Origin: Pelagibacteraceae bacterium AG-337-G04
GTDB lineage: Bacteria > Pseudomonadota > Alphaproteobacteria > Pelagibacterales > Pelagibacteraceae
NCBI GenBank assembly: GCA_003282205.1
Contig: QBZW01000003.1
Coordinates: 72,501 to 136,500, forward strand
Length of the DNA stretch: 64,000 bases
Direction: 5' to 3'
A program made the translations under genes and the position numbers. The notes below the pieces were generated by a model. It was not told where the DNA came from, did not search any database, and was given only the letters and a program-made list of their open reading frames with translations. How positions within the stretch are numbered: position 1 is the first letter of the stretch; each line of letters starts with the position of its first letter. Below, piece after piece: positions 21,488-30,746 of the stretch.

Positions 21488-22414
21488 TTTACCAAAACAA
21501 TACAATAAAATACTCTTTTGAACATGAACTCTGTTTAAAGCTTGTTGCCAAACTTTAGACTTTTTACCTAGAAATACATCCTCTGAAACTTCATTTCCTC
21601 TTGGAAGACAATGGAGAAATATAGCATCATTCTTGGCTAAATTCATAGTTTTCAAATCCACTTTAAAATTTTTTAATGATTTGAGTTTTTTTTTCTTATT
21701 TACTTTATCATTTATTGAAATAATTTTATCTGTCATAACAACATCAGAATTTTTAACTGCTAATTCTTTTTTATAAAATATTTTTATTTTTCCTTTTTGT
21801 TTTTTTATCACTGAAATAAGTGTTTTATTTGGTTGATAGCTTTTAGGACATGCTATGTTTAGAGAAACAGTGAATTTGACGCAAGCTTCTATTAAACTAT
21901 TCATCATATTATTGTTAGCGTCACCTATCCAACATAGTTTTAATTTTGAAATACTTTTTCTTTTAAGTTCTTGTATAGTAAAAATATCTGACAAAACTTG
22001 AGTAGGGTGTGAAGACGGACTTAATCCATTTATTATTGGTATATTTGAATATTTTTTAAATTCATCTAACTTTTTATCCGAGTCTGTCCTTAACATAAAA
22101 GCGTTACCATAAGTTGATAAAATTTTAGATGTATCTGCTATACTTTCCCCACCAGTCCCTGAATGCAATTCTTCTGGTCTTAATGTCAACGATCCGCCCC
22201 CTAACTGCTTAATTGCAAGGTAAAAACTCAATCTGGTTCTTAAGCTAGACTTTTCAAACATCTGTAAAAGGATTTTACCTTTTAAAGGCATATCTTTGTC
22301 AGGATCTAGAATATTTAATTTATTTCTTTTCGATTTTCTATTTATTGCATCAGAAATAATTTTTTTTAAATCTTTTATTGGAATATCTCTTATGTGAAGA
22401 AAATGTTTCATCAA
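21479..22414 (-). CDS. argF: Ornithine carbamoyltransferase
   Basis: Makes citrulline from ornithine and carbamoyl phosphate; 311 residues, normal for the family. The carbamoyl-phosphate loop reads FEKSSLRTRLSF, with leucine where STRTR has its first threonine. The ornithine region HCLPRGNEV is shortened compared with the usual HCLPAHRGEEV. Acetyl- or succinylornithine carbamoyltransferases are an alternative. It overlaps the end of argD by 4 nt, so argD-argF form an operon, and it overlaps the convergent cytochrome gene by 9 nt. Confidence 0.85.
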   Translation of the reverse strand: MMKHFLHIRDIPIKDLKKIISDAINRKSKRNKLNILDPDKDMPLKGKILLQMFEKSSLRTRLSFYLAIKQLGGGSLTLRPEELHSGTGGESIADTSKILSTYGNAFMLRTDSDKKLDEFKKYSNIPIINGLSPSSHPTQVLSDIFTIQELKRKSISKLKLCWIGDANNNMMNSLIEACVKFTVSLNIACPKSYQPNKTLISVIKKQKGKIKIFYKKELAVKNSDVVMTDKIISINDKVNKKKKLKSLKNFKVDLKTMNLAKNDAIFLHCLPRGNEVSEDVFLGKKSKVWQQALNRVHVQKSILLYCFGKLR

Positions 22415-23580
22415 TTTTTGTACTCACTACAAACTTTATTTATAATTTTTAAACATAAATCAATTTCTTTCTTATTTACATTTAACGGAGGTAAAATTCT
22501 TATGACATTTTCAGCAGCTCTAATTGTTAATAGTTTATTTTTCATTAAACTTTGTATAAATTTTGTTTGATCATAATGTAACTGTATTCCTAAAATCAAT
22601 CCTATCCCTCTTATTTCTTTTATAATATTTGGAAATTTATTTTTAATTTTATTTAATTCTGAAATAAAATATTTTGAATTACTTTTAACTTTTGAAAGAA
22701 AGCTTTTTTTAAATATTTCATCCATCACAGCATTTCCAACTGACATTGCTAAAGGGTTTCCACCAAAAGTTGATCCATGTGTGCCTGGAACCATAGCCTT
22801 GGAAACTTTTTTTGTCATCAACACTGCTCCTATTGGAAATCCTCCACCAATTCCTTTTGCAATTGGAACTATATCTGGCTTTATTTTTGCATATTCATGA
22901 GAAAAAAATTTTCCAGATCTACCAATTCCACATTGAACTTCATCTAAAATCAGTAAAATTTTTTTCTTATTACAAATCTTTCTTAGTTCCTTGAGACACC
23001 AGGAAGGTATTACTTTAATACCCCCCTCACCCATTATTGGTTCGATCATTATAGCAGCAGTTTTATTAGTAATTTTTTTTTTTAAATCCTTATGATCGCC
23101 AAACTTAAAATGGTCGAAACCATCTACTTTTGGACCAAATCCCTCTAACATTTTTTTTGATCCACTTGCATTTATTGCTGCAATTGTTCTTCCATGAAAA
23201 GAATTTTTTATACAAAGAATTCTATTTTTATTCGGTTTACCTAAAGAATAAAAATATCTTCTTGCAACTTTTATAGCCACTTCGGTAGCTTCAGCTCCAC
23301 TATTTTGAAAAATAACAGCATCAGCAAAAGTTTTCTTTGTTAATTTTTTTGCTAATACTTCTCCTTCTGGAATTATAAAAGAGTTTGAAACATGCCAAAG
23401 TTTTTTTGATTGTTTATTTATTGCTTTTACTAAATATGGGTTTGCATGACCTAAAGAATTTACAGCAATTCCTTGTACAAAGTCTAAAAATTTTTGTCCT
23501 GCCTTTGTATACAAAAAAGATCCTTTACCTTTATCAAAAGATAAGTTTCTTCTTTTATAGTTTTTAGCTAAAGAACTCAT
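22411..23580 (-). CDS. argD: Acetylornithine aminotransferase
   Basis: PLP enzyme of arginine synthesis, class III aminotransferase, 389 residues. Visible motifs are FQNSGAEATEVAIKVAR, SFHGRTIAAINASG, LDEVQCGIGRSG and the PLP-lysine segment PIAKGIGGGFPIGAV. It overlaps argF by 4 nt (ATGA) and lies 7 nt after the upstream ABC permease gene, so all three may share a transcript. Confidence 0.93.
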   Translation of the reverse strand: MSSLAKNYKRRNLSFDKGKGSFLYTKAGQKFLDFVQGIAVNSLGHANPYLVKAINKQSKKLWHVSNSFIIPEGEVLAKKLTKKTFADAVIFQNSGAEATEVAIKVARRYFYSLGKPNKNRILCIKNSFHGRTIAAINASGSKKMLEGFGPKVDGFDHFKFGDHKDLKKKITNKTAAIMIEPIMGEGGIKVIPSWCLKELRKICNKKKILLILDEVQCGIGRSGKFFSHEYAKIKPDIVPIAKGIGGGFPIGAVLMTKKVSKAMVPGTHGSTFGGNPLAMSVGNAVMDEIFKKSFLSKVKSNSKYFISELNKIKNKFPNIIKEIRGIGLILGIQLHYDQTKFIQSLMKNKLLTIRAAENVIRILPPLNVNKKEIDLCLKIINKVCSEYKN

Positions 23581-23587
23581 TTGTATA

Positions 23588-24400
23588 TTATGATTTTATT
23601 TTATAACCTTTGTGAACTAGAAAGTATGCAAAATAAGTAATTACTATACTTAAAATACTTAGCAATAGAATTCCAAATGTTAGTGATCCATCTAATTGAC
23701 CAATAAATGAATATCTAAATCCGTCTATCATATGAAAAAAAGGATTATAATTACTAAGAATTTTTAAAAAATTAGGTAATTTATCAATACTATAAAAAGT
23801 ACCACTTAAAAAACTTAAGGGTACGATTATAAAATTTGTAACAGTACTCATTTGATCAAATTTATCTGCATATAAACCAATTATTATTCCAAGTGAGCCC
23901 ATAACTAATCCAGCCAAAAATAAATAAATAAACCATAAAAGAAAATTTTGTATTGATAAGTCTATAAAAAAAATAAATATTAAAGTTGAAGCTGAAGCAA
24001 TCAACAAGCCTCTTGCTGCAGAAGCAAATGTTATTGCGAATACCACCTCAGATGAAGATAATGGGCTATGGACAACATCAGTAATTGTGCCCATCATCTT
24101 TCCCATCATTAATGATGAGCTAGAATGAGCAAAACTTTGTTGAATTACTTGCATCATGATTAAACCGCTAGCTAAAAATTTTATATAAGAAACTCCTAAC
24201 ACTTCGGCTCTTTGATCACCAATAGCTAAAGAAATGACTGTTAAAAATAATATACTTGTTAATATTGGGCCAAATAAAGTTTGACCTGATACCGTTAAAA
24301 ATCTGAGAACTTCTTTTTTAAACAAAGAATAAGTTCCAACCCAATTAACTATTCCAAATCTTCTGGAACCAATTTGATATTTTTTCTGCAATTCAACCAT
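23588..24400 (-). CDS. ABC-2 type transporter permease
   Basis: A 270-residue membrane protein with about six transmembrane helices and the ABC-2 family signature around SHSPLSS-like DVVHSPLSSSEVVFA. It resembles YadH-type permeases used in polysaccharide or drug export. No ATPase gene is adjacent, so its nucleotide-binding partner must be elsewhere. The substrate cannot be told from sequence. Confidence 0.85.
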   Translation of the reverse strand: MVELQKKYQIGSRRFGIVNWVGTYSLFKKEVLRFLTVSGQTLFGPILTSILFLTVISLAIGDQRAEVLGVSYIKFLASGLIMMQVIQQSFAHSSSSLMMGKMMGTITDVVHSPLSSSEVVFAITFASAARGLLIASASTLIFIFFIDLSIQNFLLWFIYLFLAGLVMGSLGIIIGLYADKFDQMSTVTNFIIVPLSFLSGTFYSIDKLPNFLKILSNYNPFFHMIDGFRYSFIGQLDGSLTFGILLLSILSIVITYFAYFLVHKGYKIKS

Positions 24401-24528
24401 AAGTAATTATTAATAAACTTTTTTTTAAATAATTGTTAAAAAAGGAAAAAAAAAGCTTGTTATAAGCTTGTAATTATGATCTCTAGATAATGTTGTAAAA
24501 ATATTATAATATACTAAATATAGTAATT

Positions 24529-25026
24529 ATGAGCTGGACAGATGCAAAAGTTAATAAGCTTAAGAATCTTTGGGGCAGAGGACAAACCGCGAGCGAAATA
24601 TCAAAAATTATTGGAGGTGTAAGCAGAAATGCAGTAATTGGAAAAGCCCATAGACTAAATTTGTCAGCGAAGATAAAAACTAGACCAACAATATCTAGTA
24701 ATAGACTTGCAACTTCATCATCCAATAATAATGTTTTAAAAAAAGGAAGTAGAAAGCAAAAATTCAGATCATTACTATTAGATAAAAACTTTGAGCCAGC
24801 AAAGAATCTTCAATTAGAAGAATTAAATGAAGACACTTGTAAATATATGGAGGGACATCCAGACGATAGAGACTCGTCATTTTGTGGAAGAAAAACAGTA
24901 GAAAAGTTTTCTTATTGCCCTCTGCATCTTATGATGGTCTTTCAACCAAAAGGTAAAAAAGATGAAATAGTAGATAAGGATGATGAAGTTCCCAAGTTTA
25001 TAGAAAAAAATGTAAAATCCGCTTAG
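24529..25026 (+). CDS. gcrA: GcrA cell cycle regulator family protein
   Basis: The N-terminus MSWTDAKVNKLKNLWGRGQT and GGVSRNAVIGKAHRLNL is the DNA-binding helix-turn-helix of GcrA. A C-terminal part has CKYMEGHPDDRDSSFCGRKT and FSYCPLH, a conserved cysteine/histidine segment that binds sigma70 domain 2 in Caulobacter. It has 165 residues. A TATAAT box at 24505-24510 could serve its promoter, but no clear -35 box accompanies it. The target regulon here is unknown. Confidence 0.95.
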   Translation: MSWTDAKVNKLKNLWGRGQTASEISKIIGGVSRNAVIGKAHRLNLSAKIKTRPTISSNRLATSSSNNNVLKKGSRKQKFRSLLLDKNFEPAKNLQLEELNEDTCKYMEGHPDDRDSSFCGRKTVEKFSYCPLHLMMVFQPKGKKDEIVDKDDEVPKFIEKNVKSA

Positions 25027-25027
25027 A

Positions 25028-25282
25028 TTATTTCAATAATTTATCCTTAGCTTTTTTAAACTCCTCATCATTCAACACACCTTTTTCATGTAAATTTTTT
25101 AACTCTTTTATTTGATCTATAATTTCTAAACTTTGATTTTCATTTTCTTTGTTTAGTTCCAAATTTTTTTCGTCTTTAATTAGTTGTTTTGCTTCTACTC
25201 CTCTTGTAATTGCCTTAACAGCAATTGATAAAACAAAAGCTAAAATTACAAAGACAGCTAAATATATAATATTTGCCAACAT
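25028..25282 (-). CDS. Small SHOCT-domain membrane protein
   Basis: An 84-residue protein with an N-terminal transmembrane helix (residues 4-24), a charged linker, and a C-terminal SHOCT-like motif (LKNLHEKGVLNDEEFKKAKDKLL). Its ATG overlaps the stop of the upstream epimerase gene (TAATG), so the two are translated together. Function unknown. Confidence 0.8.
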   Translation of the reverse strand: MLANIIYLAVFVILAFVLSIAVKAITRGVEAKQLIKDEKNLELNKENENQSLEIIDQIKELKNLHEKGVLNDEEFKKAKDKLLK

Positions 25283-26247
25283 TACTTAACTTTTAAAATT
25301 TTTTTTTTTGAGAATTGACCACCAGTAGTCCAATTGAAACTATAACGATTTATTTCATCATCAAATTTTCTGTCTGCATTCATTTTAAAATCAAAATTTG
25401 TTTTATATTTCTTTGAAACAATATTATCATATTTTAATAATTTCAATTGGTCTATTGTTAATAAAGGTTTAGGCATTAACTGAAATAATTTAGCATTTAA
25501 TTTTGCAAATGATAAAGGTACAGGAATCAAAAATCTATTTTTATTTATTGATTTTAATATTTTTAAAAGTATTTCCTTAAAAGTTAAGACTTCAGGTCCA
25601 ACACATTCGATTGTTTCGCCTTTAATTTTTTTTTGAACTATTTCAAAAATAATGTTTGTAAGATCAGACACATGAATTGGAGTAAATTTAGTTTGACCAC
25701 CGTAATATAAAGGCATAAATGGGAGGAAGCTTAATAATTTCATGAAATTTGTTGTAAAATTATCATCAACTGAATAGACTATTGAAGGTTTTAAAATAAC
25801 TGCATTATTAAAATTTTGTTTTACATATTTTTCACCATCTAATTTACTCATCGCATATTTACTGTCTTTAGCTAACTCGATTCCTAAAGCAGATATATGA
25901 ATAAATTGTTTAAGTGAGTTCATATATGCTAGTTTTGACAGTAAAGAAGGTAGATCTGAATGCAATAAATTAAAGTGATTTTTTTTTTTTTCAAATAAGA
26001 TACCAATTAAATTTATACATACAGATGATCTTTCCATCAATTTTGATATGTTCTCTTCATTAAATGATTTAATTTCCTCTAGTTCTAAATATCCATAATT
26101 TGACTGCGTTTTAATTTGATAACCTTTTTGGTGAATACTCCTGGTTACTGCAATTACTTTATAGTTGTTTTTAGTAAATTTTCTTATTAAGGATTTTCCA
26201 ATCTGTCCTGACGAACCAAATATTAAAATTGAATCCTGGTTTTTCAT
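25282..26247 (-). CDS. NAD(P)-binding epimerase-like protein, NDUFA9 type
   Basis: An atypical short-chain dehydrogenase/reductase with the N-terminal dinucleotide motif IFGSSGQIGKSL and an NmrA-like fold, 321 residues. The pattern, including YAMSKLDGE and the C-terminal region, resembles the alphaproteobacterial relatives of complex I subunit NDUFA9. The start at 26247 (MKNQDS) is preferred to 26262, which lies in a TA-repeat before the Rossmann motif. Confidence 0.8.
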   Translation of the reverse strand: MKNQDSILIFGSSGQIGKSLIRKFTKNNYKVIAVTRSIHQKGYQIKTQSNYGYLELEEIKSFNEENISKLMERSSVCINLIGILFEKKKNHFNLLHSDLPSLLSKLAYMNSLKQFIHISALGIELAKDSKYAMSKLDGEKYVKQNFNNAVILKPSIVYSVDDNFTTNFMKLLSFLPFMPLYYGGQTKFTPIHVSDLTNIIFEIVQKKIKGETIECVGPEVLTFKEILLKILKSINKNRFLIPVPLSFAKLNAKLFQLMPKPLLTIDQLKLLKYDNIVSKKYKTNFDFKMNADRKFDDEINRYSFNWTTGGQFSKKKILKVK

Positions 26248-26265
26248 ATATATATATATCAATTA

Positions 26266-26874
26266 ATGTTTGATATTAAATTACATAAAATAGATTTACC
26301 AGATGAAATAGTGTTCAGTGACAAGATTGCAATAGATTGTGAATTTACAGGACTAAATATTGAGAGAGATAGGCTGTGTTTGCTACAAATATCTTCTGGA
26401 AAAAATGATGCACATATTATCCAGTTAGACAAAGATAATTATAATGCACCAAATTTAAAAAAAATTTTAGAAAATAAAAAAATTAACAAATTATTCCATT
26501 TCGCTAGGGCAGACCTTTTATTTATAAAAAAATACCTAGGCGTAAATATTGAAAATGTAAATTGTACTAAAATTATGAGTAAAATTGCCAGAAGTTATTC
26601 TGATAAACATGGACTAAAAGATTTAATTAAAGAATTCATAGGTATTGATGTAAGCAAGCAATTGCAATCATCTGATTTTGGAGGTGAATTGTCTGAGAAA
26701 CAATTAAAATATTGTGCACAAGACGTAATTTACTTACATAAAATATACGACTCATTAAAAAAAATTTTAGTAAGAGAAAATAGAATTGAAATTTATGAGA
26801 AGACCATAAAATTTATAAACACCAGAGTAGATTTAGATTTTGCATCTTTTAAAGATGATATTTGGTCCCATTAA
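26266..26874 (+). CDS. rnd: Ribonuclease D-like 3'-5' exonuclease
   Basis: A 202-residue DEDDy exonuclease. The acidic catalytic residues lie in IAIDCEFTGL (Exo I), FHFARADLLFI (Exo II) and YCAQDVIYLHKIY (Exo III). It lacks the C-terminal HRDC domains of E. coli RNase D and so is the short alphaproteobacterial form acting on structured RNA 3' ends. It starts a continuous plus-strand run to folC. Confidence 0.9.
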   Translation: MFDIKLHKIDLPDEIVFSDKIAIDCEFTGLNIERDRLCLLQISSGKNDAHIIQLDKDNYNAPNLKKILENKKINKLFHFARADLLFIKKYLGVNIENVNCTKIMSKIARSYSDKHGLKDLIKEFIGIDVSKQLQSSDFGGELSEKQLKYCAQDVIYLHKIYDSLKKILVRENRIEIYEKTIKFINTRVDLDFASFKDDIWSH

Positions 26875-26875
26875 A

Positions 26876-27856
26876 ATGAAAGATTTAAATTTTATTAATA
26901 TTGCCAAAGAAGTTATACAAATTGAGTATAACTCCTTAAAAAAACTTCAATCAAGTATAGGAAATTCTTTTGAAAAACTTATTAATACAATACTTTGTTG
27001 TAAAAATGGCAAAATAATTGTTTCAGGTGTTGGAAAAAGTGGAATAATAGGAAAAAAATGGGCTGCAACTTTTTCATCAACAGGCACACCATCTTTTTTC
27101 TTAGAAGCCTCAAACGCAAGTCATGGAGATATGGGACAGATTACATCTAATGATGTTGTTATTTTAATTAGTTTAAGTGGTAATAGTGAAGAATTAAAAA
27201 ACATAATTCAATATACATCTAGAAATAAAAATATTAAGTTAATAGGAGTAACATCTAATAAAGAATCAATTCTGTATAAAAATTCTGATATAAAGTTTTT
27301 ATTACCCACTGTTAAAGAAGCAGGACCAGGCAACTTTATTCCTACATCATCTACCACAATTCAAAATGCACTTGGAGATGCGATTGCGGTTACATGTATG
27401 AGACATAAAAAATTTGGTAAGTTAGATTTTAAGAAATTTCATCCAAGTGGTTCGCTTTCAGTAAAACTACAAACAGTCGAGGATTTAATGTTAACTGGAA
27501 AAAAAATCCCTTTCATATCAAAGAAATCGAATATGAAAATCGCTTTAAAAAAAATTACAGATAGAGGTCTTGGTGTTTTAGTAATAAGAAATAGTCTAAA
27601 TAAAACAATAGGAATTATGACAGATGGGGATATTAAAAGATTATCTAATAGTAAATCAAATTTTCGTGATTTAAAAATAATGAAAGTTATGACTAAAAAT
27701 CCAGTTAGTGTAGATAAAAATATGCTTGCTGCTCATGCACTTTCATTAATGAACACGAAAAAAATTACAAGTTTATGTGTTCATAAAAATAATTCAAAAA
27801 ATAACACAATTGGATTAATTCACATTCATGATATTTTAAACGCAAATATAACTTAA
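26876..27856 (+). CDS. kdsD: Arabinose-5-phosphate isomerase
   Basis: KpsF/GutQ family enzyme converting ribulose-5-phosphate to arabinose-5-phosphate for KDO. It has an N-terminal SIS domain (GVGKSGIIGKKWAATFSSTG, HGDMGQ, ISLSGNSEE) and two C-terminal CBS domains, 326 residues. ATG 26876 is 2 nt after the rnd stop and fits the family N-terminus. lptC-like and lptB follow directly, forming an LPS cluster. Confidence 0.94.
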   Translation: MKDLNFINIAKEVIQIEYNSLKKLQSSIGNSFEKLINTILCCKNGKIIVSGVGKSGIIGKKWAATFSSTGTPSFFLEASNASHGDMGQITSNDVVILISLSGNSEELKNIIQYTSRNKNIKLIGVTSNKESILYKNSDIKFLLPTVKEAGPGNFIPTSSTTIQNALGDAIAVTCMRHKKFGKLDFKKFHPSGSLSVKLQTVEDLMLTGKKIPFISKKSNMKIALKKITDRGLGVLVIRNSLNKTIGIMTDGDIKRLSNSKSNFRDLKIMKVMTKNPVSVDKNMLAAHALSLMNTKKITSLCVHKNNSKNNTIGLIHIHDILNANIT

Positions 27857-28630
27857 ATGTCAATTAAGTCTTTATTTCAGTTTCTAATTTTAAGTTTTAT
27901 TATTGTAATTATTGGGAGTGTTTATGTTAAATTTTTCAAAAATAAGCAAAATATTGTCCAAGAAACTATCACCTCAGAGAATAATAACCTTGAGCAAATT
28001 AAAAAACTTGAAAAAAAATTATATGATTTAGAAATTAAAAATGAGGAATTAAGTGATAAAATTCTGAATAAAAACATCAAAAATGTATTAATAGAAAAAA
28101 AAATAGAAGTTGAAGATAAAGAGGAAATTAAGAAGAAACTTAAAACTAGTGATAATAAATTTAAAAGTGAAAAGAAAAAATTAGATACTAAGACAATCAA
28201 AAATCTTGTCAAAGATGTCGAATATACTTCTGTAGATGAAAAAGGAAATAAATTTTATCTTTTAGCAAATTCTGGAAAATCAAATCCAAATAATAATGAT
28301 ATTTTGGATTTAGATAATGTGAGAGGTAAAATTACTTCAGATAAAAGAGATACAATATATATTGTATCAGATTATGCCCAATACAATACTATAAATTTAA
28401 ATTCAAAGTTTTATGAAAATGTAATAATAAACTATCAAGACAAAAAAATTAATTGTTTAAATTTTGATATAAATATGAATACAAACAAAGCTATAGCTTA
28501 CAACAACGTAGTAATCACTGATCCAAAATCTATAATGAGGGCTGGAGTAGTTGAATTTGATTTAAAAACCAAAAACATTGTTATTAATCCTGAAAACACT
28601 ACTTCAGATATTAAAGTTGTTACAAACTGA
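27857..28630 (+). CDS. lptC: LptC/OstA-like LPS export protein
   Basis: A 257-residue protein with an N-terminal membrane helix (residues 8-25), a long lysine/glutamate-rich coiled-coil region to about residue 115, and a C-terminal OstA-type beta domain with repeated hydrophobic strands. Position between kdsD and lptB is the classical place of lptC-lptA. No separate lptA gene is present, so this may carry the bridge function or lptA may lie elsewhere. The gene symbol rests mainly on context. Confidence 0.65.
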   Translation: MSIKSLFQFLILSFIIVIIGSVYVKFFKNKQNIVQETITSENNNLEQIKKLEKKLYDLEIKNEELSDKILNKNIKNVLIEKKIEVEDKEEIKKKLKTSDNKFKSEKKKLDTKTIKNLVKDVEYTSVDEKGNKFYLLANSGKSNPNNNDILDLDNVRGKITSDKRDTIYIVSDYAQYNTINLNSKFYENVIINYQDKKINCLNFDINMNTNKAIAYNNVVITDPKSIMRAGVVEFDLKTKNIVINPENTTSDIKVVTN

Positions 28631-28636
28631 ATTATA

Positions 28637-29413
28637 ATGGCACTAATTAAAAAATTCAGAATTAAAAGTTTTAAAAAACGAGAACAAATACTAAAGCTAG
28701 ATAAAATATCGATGTTTTACAACAAAAGACAAATTTTGAACAACCTAAACTTAGAAATAAATAAACAAGAAATTCTTGGTATGCTTGGACCTAATGGTGT
28801 TGGAAAGTCTACAATTTTTCATATTATTACAGGTTTGAAAAATCCAAGTTTTGGAAAAGTATTAATTAATGGTGTTGATTGTACAAATATCCCAATTTAT
28901 GAGAGGGCTACAAAATTTAAAATAGGATATGTTCCTCAACATGGAGGATTTATTCAGGACTTAACATTAATGGAAAATTTAAAGTTAGTAGGTGAAATTC
29001 ATATTGAAGACAAAAATTTAAGAAATGAAAAAATCGAAAAAGTAATATCACAATTCGAGTTCGATCCTTTGTTAAAAATAAAAGCTAAATTTTTATCAGG
29101 TGGTCAAAAAAAAAAATTAGTTATTGCAATGACATTAATTAATGATCCCTATATCCTTCTTTTAGACGAACCATTTGCTGCATTAGATATATTGACAATT
29201 AAAATGCTTCAAGAAATTATTGTAAATTTACAATCGTTAGAAAAAATTACAGTAGTGGTATGTGATCATCAAGCAAGGGATTTACTAAGCTGCGTAGATA
29301 GGGCAATAGTACTGTCGGATGGCAAAATTATTGCGAGTGGTAGTCCAGACGAAATCATTAAAGATAATAATGCAAGAACAGCATATTTTGGTGATGAATT
29401 TAAGATAAATTAG
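28637..29413 (+). CDS. lptB: LPS export ABC transporter ATPase
   Basis: The cytoplasmic ATPase powering LPS transport to the outer membrane. It shows Walker A GPNGVGKST, signature FLSGGQKKK, Walker B ILLLDEPFAALD and the downstream H in CDHQARD, 258 residues. It has an N-terminal extension of about 20 basic residues relative to E. coli LptB. The permeases LptF/G are not in the window. Confidence 0.93.
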   Translation: MALIKKFRIKSFKKREQILKLDKISMFYNKRQILNNLNLEINKQEILGMLGPNGVGKSTIFHIITGLKNPSFGKVLINGVDCTNIPIYERATKFKIGYVPQHGGFIQDLTLMENLKLVGEIHIEDKNLRNEKIEKVISQFEFDPLLKIKAKFLSGGQKKKLVIAMTLINDPYILLLDEPFAALDILTIKMLQEIIVNLQSLEKITVVVCDHQARDLLSCVDRAIVLSDGKIIASGSPDEIIKDNNARTAYFGDEFKIN

Positions 29414-29420
29414 TTTGTTA

Positions 29421-30746
29421 ATGTCAAATCACATTTTCATAAACGAAAAAATCAATAATTTTAAAAAAAAAATAAAAGTTGCATCGGATAAAAGTATATC
29501 AATAAGGTCAATACTTCTTGCCTCTCAAGCAGTTGGTACATCTAAATTATCAAATCTACTAGAGTCAGAGGACGTCTTAAACACATTAAAAGCTATAAAA
29601 AAACTTGGAATAAATTACAAAAAAAAAAATGGAGTTTATTTTATAGAAGGTTTTGGATTAAACAATTTTAGCATCAAAAAAAAGATAACAATAAACGCAG
29701 GTAATTCTGGAACATTGGCAAGGCTATTATTAGGACTGCTCGTTAAATCAAAGTTTAGGATCAGATTGATTGGAGACAAAAGTTTATCTAAAAGGGATTT
29801 TTCAAGAGTTATAAAGCCATTAAGACTTTTTGGTGTAAATATTCAAAGTAAAAAAAATTTTCTACCAATCGAAATTTTAGGAACAAATTATCTAAGACCA
29901 ATATCTTATAACGAAAAAATTGGAAGTGCACAGGTTAAATCATGTATTATTTTTTGTGCCTTAAATACACCTGGCATAACTCTAATCAATGCGAAAAAAT
30001 CTCGAAATCATACTGAACAATTATTAAGATCTTTAAATTATCCACTTAAAGTAAATAAAACAAATAATATAGATAAAATATCCATAAGTGGACTTAGCCA
30101 ATTTAAATCCTTTAAATATATTATTCCTGGAGATATTAGCTCTGCTGCTTTTTTTATAGTTCTTACAATTTTATCAAAAAAATCAAAAATGATAATAGAA
30201 AATGTAAATATAAATAAAACTAGAATAGGAGTCATAAAAATTCTTAATAAAATGGGTTCTGCTATTAGACTTATTAATAAAAAAATCTATAAAGGGGAAA
30301 ATATTGCAGATATTTTCATAAAAAGTTCAGGAAAATTAAGAGGATTTAACTGTCCTTCATATCTAAACAGCTCAGCAATTGATGAATTTTTATTAATTTT
30401 TTTAGTAGCTGCAAAAGCAAAAGGAGTCTCAACATTTAAAAATTTAGGAGAATTAAATAAAAAGGAAAGTCCAAGATTAGATTTAGCCTTAAAGTTTTTA
30501 AAGATTATGGGAATAAAAGTAAAAAGAAAAAAAGATAATATAAAAATATTTGGAAATCCAAAGTTAGAGATTACTAAAAATATTCATGTAGAAAAATATC
30601 TAAAAGACCACAGAGTTTTTATGATGGCATGTATTGCAGCATTATCTTTTGGAGGAAATTGGAAAATATCTGATAGGGATTCTATCAATACATCTTTTCC
30701 ATTTTTTCTTGATATATTAAAGTCCTTGGGTGCTAAAATAAATTGA
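29421..30746 (+). CDS. aroA: 3-phosphoshikimate 1-carboxyvinyltransferase
   Basis: EPSP synthase of the shikimate pathway, 441 residues from ATG 29421 (an in-frame TTG at 29415 is less likely). The motifs SDKSISIRSIL, NAGNSGTLARLL and GDKSLSKRDFSRV are recognisable. It begins the conserved alphaproteobacterial series aroA-cmk-rpsA-ihfB. The phosphoenolpyruvate loop is the alphaproteobacterial type with NAGNSGT. Confidence 0.95.
   Translation: MSNHIFINEKINNFKKKIKVASDKSISIRSILLASQAVGTSKLSNLLESEDVLNTLKAIKKLGINYKKKNGVYFIEGFGLNNFSIKKKITINAGNSGTLARLLLGLLVKSKFRIRLIGDKSLSKRDFSRVIKPLRLFGVNIQSKKNFLPIEILGTNYLRPISYNEKIGSAQVKSCIIFCALNTPGITLINAKKSRNHTEQLLRSLNYPLKVNKTNNIDKISISGLSQFKSFKYIIPGDISSAAFFIVLTILSKKSKMIIENVNINKTRIGVIKILNKMGSAIRLINKKIYKGENIADIFIKSSGKLRGFNCPSYLNSSAIDEFLLIFLVAAKAKGVSTFKNLGELNKKESPRLDLALKFLKIMGIKVKRKKDNIKIFGNPKLEITKNIHVEKYLKDHRVFMMACIAALSFGGNWKISDRDSINTSFPFFLDILKSLGAKIN

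Noticed and set aside
26249-26260. TA dinucleotide run before the NDUFA9-like gene (also near 60289-60301)
   Set aside because: Short simple repeats are expected in a genome this AT-rich; no function supported.
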